A stretch of 64,000 nucleotides of DNA from Exiguobacterium sp. J17977 (lineage in GTDB: Bacteria > Bacillota > Bacilli > Exiguobacteriales > Exiguobacteriaceae). Below, piece by piece: positions 9,585 to 17,102 of this stretch; position 1 is the first letter of the stretch, and the number at the start of each line of letters is the position of its first letter. The notes below the pieces were generated by a model that saw nothing but the letters and a program-made list of their open reading frames with translations, did no database searches and had not been told where the DNA came from. A program made the position numbers and the translations under genes. The stretch lies in NCBI RefSeq assembly GCF_018616375.1, contig NZ_JAEQBB010000003.1:62001-126000 (forward strand). Direction: 5' to 3'.

Positions 9585-9608
9585 CTTGTCTCCAGTCATT
9601 TCTATAAT
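9580..9608 (+). promoter_or_regulatory. Strong SigA-type promoter of the + strand carotenoid operon
   Basis: TTGAAC at 9580-9585, a 17-base spacer and TATAAT at 9603-9608. The predicted start is near 9615, leaving a leader of about 38 bases before the GTG at 9653. Confidence 0.75.
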
Positions 9609-9652
9609 GAGATAGAAGCATAAGAGACTATTCACATAGGGAGTTGTTCAAC

Positions 9653-11146
9653 GTGTCGGAAAAAAGAGTCGCCGTGATCGGTGCCGGACCAGGAGGACTT
9701 GCGGCTGCGATGCTGCTCGCAAGCCGTGGTGTGAAGGTAACAGTGTTTGAGAAGCAGGCGTTCGTCGGTGGACGGACGTCTCGTCTTCAAGTCGGAGAAT
9801 TCGCGTTTGATCGTGGCCCGACTTTTTTAAATATGCCGTATATTTTAGAAGAGATGTTCGAAGAGACGGGTCGCGATTTACACGACTACGTCGAGATGAA
9901 ACGACTTGAACCGATGTACGACCTTTATTTCGATCGTGGGAACCGGGTGCTGTCAATGACGACCGATCGCGATCAAATGCATCGGGCGATTGAGGAGCAG
10001 TTCCCAGGGAACGGGGAAGGTTATGAGCGTTTCATGGCCGAACAAGCCATCAAGCTGTCGAAGTTGATGCCAGTCCTGCAGACGGCGCACGACAAGCTGA
10101 CGGACTACGTGGCCACGCGCGTCTTGAAGGCGCTGCCGTTCTTGTCGATCGGGAAATCGTTGTATGACGTGCTATCGGAATACTTCACGAGCGAGGAGCT
10201 GAAGTACGCCTTCACGTTCCAAGCCAAATATTTAGGGATGTCGGCTTGGGATTGTCCCGGCGGCTTTTCAATCTTGTCGTATATGGAACATGCCTACGGC
10301 GTCCATCATCCGATTGGCGGCGTAAACCAACTCTGTACGGCGATGGCGCGCGTCATCGAAGAAGAGGGCGGCGAGATTCGTCTCGGAGAAGGCGTGGACC
10401 GTCTCTTGCTCGATGGGAAGCGTGTCAACGGTCTCGTGGCGAACAACGTGCATTACGCGTTCGATGAAGTGATCATCGGGGCCGATTTTGCCCATGCGAT
10501 GACGACACTCGTCCCGAGCGACGCACTCACACGTTGGAGTCCGAAGCAACTGAAGAAGAAGCGCTACTCGTGCTCGACGTTCATGCTCTATCTCGGGCTC
10601 GATCGCGTCTATGACGACGTCGCTCACCACTCGATTCATTTCGCCGACGACTACGAGCGAAACGTGAAAGAGATGACGCAGGACTTGAAGCTGAGTGAAG
10701 ACTTCTCCTTTTACGTGCAGAACGCGTCAAACCTTGATCCGACGCTGGCGCCGGCCGGTAAGTCGTCACTCTACGTCCTCGTACCGGTTCCGAACAATCT
10801 GTCGAACTTGCCTTGGGAGAGGCTAGAGGCGACGATGACGGAACGCGTCCTCGATGCGCTTGAGACCCGTTCGCCTTATCGCGACATTCGTCAGCATATC
10901 GAGGTCATGCAGCCGCTCACGCCAAACGACTGGGAAGCGTTCGGTGTGTATGAAGGGGCCACGTTCAACCTCGGACACAACTTATCGCAGATGATGTATT
11001 TTCGTCCGCATAACCAGTTCGAGGAACTTGATCACGTCTGGCTCGTCGGCGGGGGTACCCATCCAGGCAGCGGGCTACCGACGATTTTTGAATCGGCGCG
11101 AATCACCGCGAACTTATTGCGTGACCGGGCAGGTGTCGGCCAATGA
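9653..11146 (+). CDS. Phytoene/diapophytoene desaturase family protein (CrtN-like, paralogue 1)
   Basis: 497 aa FAD-dependent carotenoid desaturase. The N-terminal dinucleotide-binding motif is VIGAGPGGLAAAM, followed by FEKQAFVGGRTS. The C-terminal family signature is THPGSGLPTIFESARIT. Start choice: GTG 9653 has GGGAG nine bases upstream, whereas the TTG at 9644 directly abuts it. It is the first gene of a three-gene operon and overlaps the next gene by four bases (ATGA). The ending THPGSGLPT resembles first-step desaturases (4,4'-diapophytoene/dehydrosqualene desaturase). Sequence alone does not separate stepwise desaturases from terminal-methyl oxidases with certainty. Confidence 0.88.
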   Translation: MSEKRVAVIGAGPGGLAAAMLLASRGVKVTVFEKQAFVGGRTSRLQVGEFAFDRGPTFLNMPYILEEMFEETGRDLHDYVEMKRLEPMYDLYFDRGNRVLSMTTDRDQMHRAIEEQFPGNGEGYERFMAEQAIKLSKLMPVLQTAHDKLTDYVATRVLKALPFLSIGKSLYDVLSEYFTSEELKYAFTFQAKYLGMSAWDCPGGFSILSYMEHAYGVHHPIGGVNQLCTAMARVIEEEGGEIRLGEGVDRLLLDGKRVNGLVANNVHYAFDEVIIGADFAHAMTTLVPSDALTRWSPKQLKKKRYSCSTFMLYLGLDRVYDDVAHHSIHFADDYERNVKEMTQDLKLSEDFSFYVQNASNLDPTLAPAGKSSLYVLVPVPNNLSNLPWERLEATMTERVLDALETRSPYRDIRQHIEVMQPLTPNDWEAFGVYEGATFNLGHNLSQMMYFRPHNQFEELDHVWLVGGGTHPGSGLPTIFESARITANLLRDRAGVGQ

Positions 11147-12621
11147 ACATCAGCTTCGTCGGTGCCGGAATCGGGTCGCTCTACGCGGCCATGCTCCTGA
11201 CCCATAAATATCCGTCGTTACACGTGACCATCTATGAGAAAGAATCCCGTGTCGGGGGACGCCTCAATTACGTCGAGTTCGACAACGGCGCCCGCGTCGA
11301 TGAAGGGCCGACGATTGTCCTATTACCCGGGAAACTGAAAAGTCAGCTGCAAGAAGCCGGGTTCCCGGAACGCGAGCTCGAGCTGCTCGAAGTCGACCCG
11401 CTCTATCGCCTCCGCTATGAAGATGGGACGATGTTTTATAAGTATCGCGATATCGAGCGCCAGGCGGCCGAAATCGACCGTCTTTTCAACGAGGGTGCCG
11501 GTTTCAAAAAATATATGGCACAAAAACGAGAAGAATATCGCCTCGGCTTCGATGCGTTCTTGGACCGGGGCTATAAGAGCAAGACGGACTTGTTCGAGCC
11601 GAAGCTATTGATGCTCCTCATGCGCTTGAAGGCGTATGAGACGGCCCATGAGAACATGAAACGTTTCTTTAAAGACGAGCGTCTACGCGTCGCCTATAGT
11701 CTGCAGACGCTTTATATCGGCGGAAACCCGTATGACACGCCGTCCCTCTACGGCTTGATTCCGTATCGCGAGCAAGAAGAAGGGATTTGGTACGTCAAAG
11801 GAGGATATTTCTCGCTGGCGACGAAATTAGAACAAGAGTTGAAACGCCGCGGCGTCACGTTCCAGCTGAACGCGAACGTCGAACGCATCTGTGTCGACGA
11901 AGGTCGTGCCAATGCGGTCGTCGTCGACGGTGTCGTCCAACCGTATGATGCGGTCGTCGTCAACGGCGACTTCCCGCTCATGGAACGATTGATTGATGGT
12001 GTCAAGCCGAAATCGTATGAACCGTCGAGCGGGACGCTCTTGTTGTACTTCACTGTGAACGGTGACATCGATTTGCCGGTCCATCAGTTTGATTTACCGA
12101 ATGATTTTGCCGGGTCGATGCGGACCATCTTTGAAGATGGTAAACTGAGCAAGTACCCAGCGATGTATACGTTCAATCCGTCCATCATTGATGACTCGCT
12201 CGCACCGGAGGGGACGAGCGTGCTGTACGTGCTCGTGCCGGTGCCGCGTAAACTCGAACGGGAAGACTTTGAAGCGAGCGGTGCCATCGAGCATTTAATC
12301 GGCCGCATCGAACGGATGGTGCCCGATTTCAGAAATCGTATCATCGAGATGAAAGTCCGGACGCCGATGGACGCGGAACGATTCGGTTTGTTCGAGGGCG
12401 GAAGCTTCGGCATCGCCCCGAAATTGGCCCAGTCGGCCGCGTTCAAACCGCAGGCCCGTCCGTATGCCCATATCGACCGTCTCTATGCGGTCGGGGCATC
12501 GGTCCATCCGTGCGGCGGGGTGCCCATCGTCATGATCGGCTCGCAACTGTTAGTGAAAAGAATGGAAGAAGAAATGGGGGCATTGTACCATGACGACACA
12601 AGAAGCGTATCGTCAATGTGA
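11143..12621 (+). CDS. Carotenoid desaturase/oxidase family protein (CrtN-like, paralogue 2)
   Basis: 492 aa, the second of three paralogues. The FAD-binding start is FVGAGIGSLYAAML with YEKESRVGGRL, and the C-terminal signature is ASVHPCGGVPIVMIGS. Its glycine dyad is GIGS rather than GxGG, and a cysteine replaces the usual glycine or alanine in HPxGG, so it is the most divergent copy. It overlaps the preceding gene by ATGA and crtM by 32 bases. By analogy with multi-CrtN C30 clusters it could be a second desaturase or a terminal oxidase. Which of these is unresolved. Confidence 0.85.
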   Translation: MNISFVGAGIGSLYAAMLLTHKYPSLHVTIYEKESRVGGRLNYVEFDNGARVDEGPTIVLLPGKLKSQLQEAGFPERELELLEVDPLYRLRYEDGTMFYKYRDIERQAAEIDRLFNEGAGFKKYMAQKREEYRLGFDAFLDRGYKSKTDLFEPKLLMLLMRLKAYETAHENMKRFFKDERLRVAYSLQTLYIGGNPYDTPSLYGLIPYREQEEGIWYVKGGYFSLATKLEQELKRRGVTFQLNANVERICVDEGRANAVVVDGVVQPYDAVVVNGDFPLMERLIDGVKPKSYEPSSGTLLLYFTVNGDIDLPVHQFDLPNDFAGSMRTIFEDGKLSKYPAMYTFNPSIIDDSLAPEGTSVLYVLVPVPRKLEREDFEASGAIEHLIGRIERMVPDFRNRIIEMKVRTPMDAERFGLFEGGSFGIAPKLAQSAAFKPQARPYAHIDRLYAVGASVHPCGGVPIVMIGSQLLVKRMEEEMGALYHDDTRSVSSM

Positions 12622-13429
12622 AGACGTAATGAAAAAAGGCTCGCTCACGTTCTATCGAGCCTTTTCCCTGCTCTCTAAACCTGACCGTCAAGCCGTGGCA
12701 GCGGTCTATACATTTTGTCGGACGCTCGATGACGCGGTCGATGAATCCGACCGTCCCGAGGAAAGTTTGACGCAATTTTTGGCCGAGTTCGACCGCTTCT
12801 TGGCGGGCGAACGATTGCCGGATGCGCTCTGGGTGGCGCTCGAGGACGTCTGGAAGCGGTACGACATGGACGTCGAACCGTTCTTCGAGTTGGCCGAAGG
12901 CATGAAATGGGACTTACATAAGACGCGCTATGCGACGCTCGAGGAGACGGAGCGGTACAGCTATTATGCGGCCAGCACGGTCGGCTTGATGCTGTTGCCG
13001 ATTCTCGTACCGGACGCCGATGCGGCCGGCCGCCAGCAATTGAAGCAAGGCGCCATCGATTTAGGGATTGCCATGCAGTTGACGAACATCTTGCGCGACG
13101 TCGGGGAAGACCTCGATCGGGACCGGATTTATGTGCCCCAGTCGTTGCTCACCGAGTTTAATGTCGCGGAAGCCGATTTGTTCGCGCGGCAAGTGACCCC
13201 GGCCTTCATCGACGTCTGGGAGACGATGGCCCGTCGTGCGGAAGCGTTATATAGCAGCGCCCGGGACTCGCATCATTTGTATCCCGTGACGAGCCGGAAG
13301 CCGGTCGCGGCGGCGGCGCTCCTCTACGAAGGCATTTTAGACGCCGCCCGGCAGAACGGGCATGACGTCTTCACGAAGCGAGCGTACGTCTCGACGATTC
13401 AAAAAGGCAAGCTGTTGGCCAGATTATAA
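12590..13429 (+). CDS. crtM: Dehydrosqualene/phytoene synthase (CrtM-like)
   Basis: 279 aa trans-isoprenyl diphosphate synthase that condenses two prenyl diphosphates head to head, the committed step of carotenoid formation. The first aspartate-rich motif is DDAVD at residues 47-51 and the second is NILRDVGEDLDRDR near residues 165-180; both bind magnesium-diphosphate. The set of linked genes (CrtP, glycosyltransferase and acyltransferase types) argues for farnesyl diphosphate and a C30 product, but C40 is not excluded by sequence. GGGGG precedes the ATG. It is the last gene of the + strand operon, followed by a terminator. Confidence 0.9.
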   Translation: MTTQEAYRQCEDVMKKGSLTFYRAFSLLSKPDRQAVAAVYTFCRTLDDAVDESDRPEESLTQFLAEFDRFLAGERLPDALWVALEDVWKRYDMDVEPFFELAEGMKWDLHKTRYATLEETERYSYYAASTVGLMLLPILVPDADAAGRQQLKQGAIDLGIAMQLTNILRDVGEDLDRDRIYVPQSLLTEFNVAEADLFARQVTPAFIDVWETMARRAEALYSSARDSHHLYPVTSRKPVAAAALLYEGILDAARQNGHDVFTKRAYVSTIQKGKLLARL

Positions 13430-13432
13430 GCA

Positions 13433-13464
13433 AAGGCAGTCGTCTCGAGACGGCTGCCTTTTTT
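13433..13464 (+). terminator. Terminator after crtM
   Basis: AAGGCAGTCGTC and GACGGCTGCCTT form a long stem (one wobble) followed by TTTT. It faces the terminator of the minus-strand RNA six bases away. Confidence 0.88.
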
Positions 13465-13470
13465 GTGCAT

Positions 13471-13505
13471 AAAAAAACCACTTTTGGCGGGGGACCAAAA
13501 GTGGT
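13471..13505 (-). terminator. Terminator of the minus-strand RNA, loop also UCCCCC
   Basis: In minus-strand sense ACCACTTTTGG, a TCCCCCG loop, CCAAAAGTGGT and seven T. The clear U tract on this strand only (an A tract on the other side) sets the RNA's direction. Confidence 0.88.
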
Positions 13506-13796
13506 GTAAGCGTTATGTGATTCGTTCATCGGGGAAACGAACGAATCGGACGTGATGAACCCTAAAGATGTGCCTCGTCTCATGGGGAATGAGACAATGG
13601 GGCATCTTCGCTGAAGCAGGATGCTTGATGGACTAAGGGGGAACATCAGATGCATGCTGTTCCAGCTGCGGGATACGAGTGGGGAAACTCGCTCATCACT
13701 TTTTTCTCGGGTGTGACAAGTTCAAAACGCGATAGGCTCGGGGAAGCCATTCGATCGCTACAGGTGTAACCGATGTTACGAAACTGCTTGAACTCG
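13471..13796 (-). ncRNA. Structured non-coding RNA with six UCCCC hairpin loops
   Basis: Transcribed on the minus strand from a promoter at 13803-13831 to a terminator at 13471-13505, about 325 nt. No plausible ORF with a ribosome binding site is seen. Its 5' domain is closed by 13788-13794 pairing with 13719-13725 and encloses a GTAAC/GTTAC hairpin (13766-13779) and a two-part hairpin (13729-13758). Hairpins follow at 13676-13691, 13626-13648, 13577-13595 (extended 13565-13608) and 13519-13547, then the terminator. In RNA sense each of six loops carries UCCCC or UCCCCC, an anti-Shine-Dalgarno motif typical of regulatory RNAs of Firmicutes. It lies between the two convergent carotenoid operons; read-through from crtP could also produce it. 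I recognise no named RNA family. Confidence 0.72.
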
Positions 13797-13802
13797 ATTA
13801 CG

Positions 13803-13831
13803 ATATTATCATGTATATCCCGTGTCGACAA
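13803..13831 (-). promoter_or_regulatory. Promoter of the minus-strand structured RNA
   Basis: In minus-strand sense TTGTCG (13831-13826), 17 bases, TAATAT (13808-13803) with an upstream TGA making an extended -10. Two direct copies of GTGTCGA (plus strand 13822-13828 and 13832-13838), spaced 10 bases apart, cover the -35. They also contain CGACA-AG-TGTCG. Confidence 0.65.
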
Positions 13832-13858
13832 GTGTCGAATACTCTGTTCACAAAATGT

Positions 13859-15325
13859 TCAAATTGTCAGAGGTATGTCCTCTATCATCGATCGGGCGGC
13901 GAATTGTCCTGAAAGCGTCACCATCGGGCTACCGCCGCCAGGATGGGTTGAACCGCCCGCGAACCAGATGTTCGAGACGTCTTCGGAGCGGGCCGATGGA
14001 CGGAAGAACGCTCCTTTTTTCGAGTTGGCCGACGTGCCATACAGAGATCCGTAATACGCGTAAAAATCACGGGTCAAATCGAGCGGAGTGACGCGGCGAT
14101 GGAACAAGACGTCGCTGTCTTCCCAATCGACACCGAACGTGCGAAGCCGTCGACGAATCAGATGCTCGTACGTCTCGGCATCGATATCGGTCATATGGGC
14201 GGGCGCATTGACGAGGATGAACAAGTTGTCGCCAGCTTCTCCCATGGACGGGTCGGTATGGGCCGAGTTCGAGATATAGATTGTCGGCTCATCAGCATAG
14301 CGTTCCTCTTCGAACAAAGCTCGGAATTCCGCCTCGTAGTCGTCTGAGAAATAGACGTTGTGGTGGGCGAGGTTCAAGCGTTTGTTCAAACCGACCATGA
14401 TGACGAAAGCGGACACCGATGGCTCAATCGTGTCACGTGTCGGTACTGGGAACGAGGGACGGTCCATCGCGTCGACGAGACGCGGATATTGCGTGAGCAG
14501 TTCCCCGTTCAGGAGGACGGCATCACAGGACATGACCTCTTCATGGTCGATGACGACTGCATGGGCCTTCCCGTTCGTCACTTCGATTTTCGTGACTTCA
14601 TGGCCGAGCCGGAACTCGACGCCGAGCTCGCTCGCCCGTTTCGCGAACCCTTTCGCAATCGTCCAGTTCCCGCCCTTGGCGAAATAGACGCCGTCATTCA
14701 GCTCGAGGTGCGAGATGAGCGCGAACGTGCCCGGTGTGACGTAGGGGCTGCTGCCGATATACGTGGCGTATCGGTCAAGCGCTTGGATGATGCGCGGGTC
14801 CTTAAAGTACTTCTTATGGAGCGCATGTAGGCTCTTGAGCGGATGGACTTTCATCATGTCGGCCCAAAGACCGGTATCGATTTTCGAGTCCATCCGTGTG
14901 AAGAAGCGGTTATTGGCAATCTCGAATAGTTTTTCTGCCTCGTCTAAGTAAGCGGCCAATTGATTTTTATCGGCCTTATCGCCGGTCAGACGGCGCACCT
15001 CGGCTTCCATTTTTTCACGGTCCGAATCGAACGTGAATGTTGATCCGTCCGAGAAATGGTTGACCGTGTGCGACTCGAGTTTGACGAGCTCGAAATAGTC
15101 ATCCGGGTTGGCACCGCTGTTGCGGATGACGGAGCGGAACACGTCCGGCATCGTGATTGTATTCGGTCCGAAGTCGAAGCGGTGTCCGTCGGTGATGATC
15201 GGCATGAGCTTCCCGCCGACATGTTCATTCTTTTCAATGACGGTCACGTCGTAACCGCGGGCGGCCAAGGTGACGGCGGCACTCAAGCCGCCGAGCCCGG
15301 CCCCGATAATGGCGATATGTTTCAT
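13859..15325 (-). CDS. Diaponeurosporene oxygenase-type carotenoid oxidase (CrtP/CrtNb-like, paralogue 3)
   Basis: 488 aa FAD-dependent enzyme. The N-terminus has AIIGAGLGGLSAAVTL and VIEKNEHVGGKL; the C-terminus has GGSTHPGGGSPMVTLSGQ. The PMVTLSGQ ending and the YGSLYGTSANSKKGAFFRP stretch match CrtP-type oxidases, which convert the terminal methyl of diapo-carotenoids to an aldehyde or acid. I choose ATG 15325 because AGGAGG lies just upstream; upstream in-frame ATGs would fall inside the preceding gene. It is the last gene of the minus-strand operon, 14 bases after the glycosyltransferase. No terminator is seen before the RNA promoter downstream. Confidence 0.86.
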   Translation of the reverse strand: MKHIAIIGAGLGGLSAAVTLAARGYDVTVIEKNEHVGGKLMPIITDGHRFDFGPNTITMPDVFRSVIRNSGANPDDYFELVKLESHTVNHFSDGSTFTFDSDREKMEAEVRRLTGDKADKNQLAAYLDEAEKLFEIANNRFFTRMDSKIDTGLWADMMKVHPLKSLHALHKKYFKDPRIIQALDRYATYIGSSPYVTPGTFALISHLELNDGVYFAKGGNWTIAKGFAKRASELGVEFRLGHEVTKIEVTNGKAHAVVIDHEEVMSCDAVLLNGELLTQYPRLVDAMDRPSFPVPTRDTIEPSVSAFVIMVGLNKRLNLAHHNVYFSDDYEAEFRALFEEERYADEPTIYISNSAHTDPSMGEAGDNLFILVNAPAHMTDIDAETYEHLIRRRLRTFGVDWEDSDVLFHRRVTPLDLTRDFYAYYGSLYGTSANSKKGAFFRPSARSEDVSNIWFAGGSTHPGGGSPMVTLSGQFAARSMIEDIPLTI

Positions 15326-15339
15326 GTTATGCCTCCTAA

Positions 15340-16407
15340 TTATTGATACGTCCGGCCTTTCCATGAAATCGGCTTCCGTCGCCATTTGCGTATGACCGCG
15401 CTCGACAAGAGGAGCAAGTAGGCGATGAGACTAAACGGATGGAGCCAAAACTGGCGGCCACCCGATTTGACATCGATGGCGAGTCGTGCGAGCAGGACGA
15501 ACGCACACGCCAACAATGAAATCCAGTCCATGCGGACGAGAAAGGCGATGAAAGCAGACAGCTGGATGCCGTAGTAGAGAAAGAAATAAAGGGCGATGCC
15601 CACTGCTTCATTCATTCCCTTGAATACGTTCTTTGAAAACCCATTCCAGACTTCTTCATTCGTCGCATACATGTCGCACGTGATGTACGGCGAGACGTTG
15701 ACGAGCGACGTGATCTTTTTCCGACGTTTGAACTCGCGGCAGAGGTCGATGTCGTCAATCAATGAATCGTGAATCGAGGCATGCCCCCCGACATCCTCGT
15801 AGCTTGCCCGCTCGACGAGCACGTTCATCCCGTTGGCCGCAGCGAAGGCAGGATGGCGGACTTTTCGCCAAAACAGGGGCAAATGCTGGGCAATCAAGAC
15901 GTGCTGCATCGGAATCAACAGTTTCCCGAGCCAAGTCGGTGTCGGGAAGCGGGGGAAGCCGGACAAGAAGACCGCTCCTTCGCGGACGAGTGTGCCGTGG
16001 AGCCGACCGATGAACGTCGGGTCGATGGTGACATCGGCATCGAGGAACAAGACGTACGGCTCGGTCGTACGGGTCGCCAACTGATGGCATGCATGGACCT
16101 TGCCTGCCCAGCCTTCCGGGAGTGGCACCCCACGGAAGATGGTGAAGCGGGAATCGTCGGCAATCGCTTGAACGAGCGCCTCATATGTATCATCCTCGGA
16201 ACGGTCCTCATATAAATAGACGTGGCATTCATCCGTCAAGGCGGCCTTCAAACTGGCGACGAGCTTTGGCACGTTCCGTTCCTCGTTCCGAAGCGGGATG
16301 CAAATCGCCGTCGCCGGGACAGGGGCCGGAGCGGTGAGCGGCCGCAGAAACAGCAAGTTCACCAACGTAAAGATGAGCATCAGGGACGTGATGACGAGCA
16401 GGATCAT
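15340..16407 (-). CDS. Family 2 glycosyltransferase (CrtQ-like)
   Basis: 355 aa. An N-terminal membrane helix (about 1-22) is followed by the GT-A core with CIPLRNEERNV, EDRSEDDT and the DxD-type metal site LFLDADVTIDP; hydrophobic helices lie near the C-terminus. It is close in length to staphylococcal CrtQ (about 375 aa), which glucosylates the carotenoid carboxylate. I choose ATG 16407: it overlaps the acyltransferase stop as ATGA and makes the membrane helix N-terminal. A start at 16446 would add 13 residues inside the upstream gene. Operon position supports a role in carotenoid glucoside formation. Confidence 0.83.
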   Translation of the reverse strand: MILLVITSLMLIFTLVNLLFLRPLTAPAPVPATAICIPLRNEERNVPKLVASLKAALTDECHVYLYEDRSEDDTYEALVQAIADDSRFTIFRGVPLPEGWAGKVHACHQLATRTTEPYVLFLDADVTIDPTFIGRLHGTLVREGAVFLSGFPRFPTPTWLGKLLIPMQHVLIAQHLPLFWRKVRHPAFAAANGMNVLVERASYEDVGGHASIHDSLIDDIDLCREFKRRKKITSLVNVSPYITCDMYATNEEVWNGFSKNVFKGMNEAVGIALYFFLYYGIQLSAFIAFLVRMDWISLLACAFVLLARLAIDVKSGGRQFWLHPFSLIAYLLLLSSAVIRKWRRKPISWKGRTYQ

Positions 16408-17102
16408 GAGCGGCCTCTTCCAATTTGGAGCAAATGCTCCGTCCAATCCGCCAAACTGCGCTTCGGAGGGAACAGTTCGATATAGCGATCGGATTGCGCG
16501 ATCACGTCAGCGCGCGTATCGTCATAGAGACGCTCGAGTGCTTCGGCGAGCTCTTGTTTTTGGTCGCGTCGCGTCGTGGAGACGACCGTATGGTTGCGGA
16601 ACCGCACATAGACGAGCGGAGCGGCGTGGGACGCGAACGTATAATAGATGGCGCACAGCCGGACTTCCGGATTGTGAATCAGCATCGTCGCACCGGAACC
16701 GATTTCGAGCGGGCGGTGCTCCTGTGGATATTCACGTCCTTGCGGGAATACCCAGACGGACTTGCCTGCGAGTAACAGCCGGTTGGCGTAGTCGAGCGAG
16801 GCGCGCACGTCCGACAGTTTGCCTTTTTTGATGGAGAACGCACCTAAGTGACGAAAGAACGGGAAGCGGCGCAATCCATCCTCGTCCATTAAGACGTGGA
16901 CGTCGTGACGCAAATGATATTCGTTCAACATGAGCAGAATCATCCCGTCCCACCAAGAGCTGTGTGTGCTCAAAAACAATCCCGGTGTCGGCACGTCATC
17001 GGCGCGGACATGAATCGTATGGAAAAACGGACGGATTTGACGCTCTTTGACGAACGTCGAGAACAAGTTATTGAACCATTTCTTTTTGCTCGCTTCGATC
17101 AT
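16404..17102 (-). CDS. Acyltransferase of the PlsC type (CrtO-like role)
   Basis: 232 aa 1-acylglycerol-phosphate acyltransferase-like fold. The catalytic H-x4-D is HSSWWD near residues 47-52, and FPQGREYP near 120 is the acceptor-binding block. GGAGGAG precedes ATG 17102. The start overlaps the CruF-like gene by 35 bases and the end overlaps the glycosyltransferase by four. In staphyloxanthin-type pathways an acyltransferase esterifies the sugar of the glucosyl carotenoid, and this gene's place in the operon fits that step. The staphylococcal CrtO family is structurally different, so this would be a functional analogue. Confidence 0.8.
   Translation of the reverse strand: MIEASKKKWFNNLFSTFVKERQIRPFFHTIHVRADDVPTPGLFLSTHSSWWDGMILLMLNEYHLRHDVHVLMDEDGLRRFPFFRHLGAFSIKKGKLSDVRASLDYANRLLLAGKSVWVFPQGREYPQEHRPLEIGSGATMLIHNPEVRLCAIYYTFASHAAPLVYVRFRNHTVVSTTRRDQKQELAEALERLYDDTRADVIAQSDRYIELFPPKRSLADWTEHLLQIGRGRS

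Noticed and set aside
13471..13800. Reading the six GGGGA loops as a plus-strand CsrA-type decoy RNA
   Set aside because: GGA in loops would fit CsrA, but the U tract of the terminal hairpin and the promoter are both on the minus strand, and a plus-strand terminator closes crtM just before.
13621..13831. Short open frames in the crtM-crtP interval (61-94 codons)
   Set aside because: They lack convincing ribosome binding sites, overlap the stems and have no domain; RNA structure explains the conservation-like pattern better.
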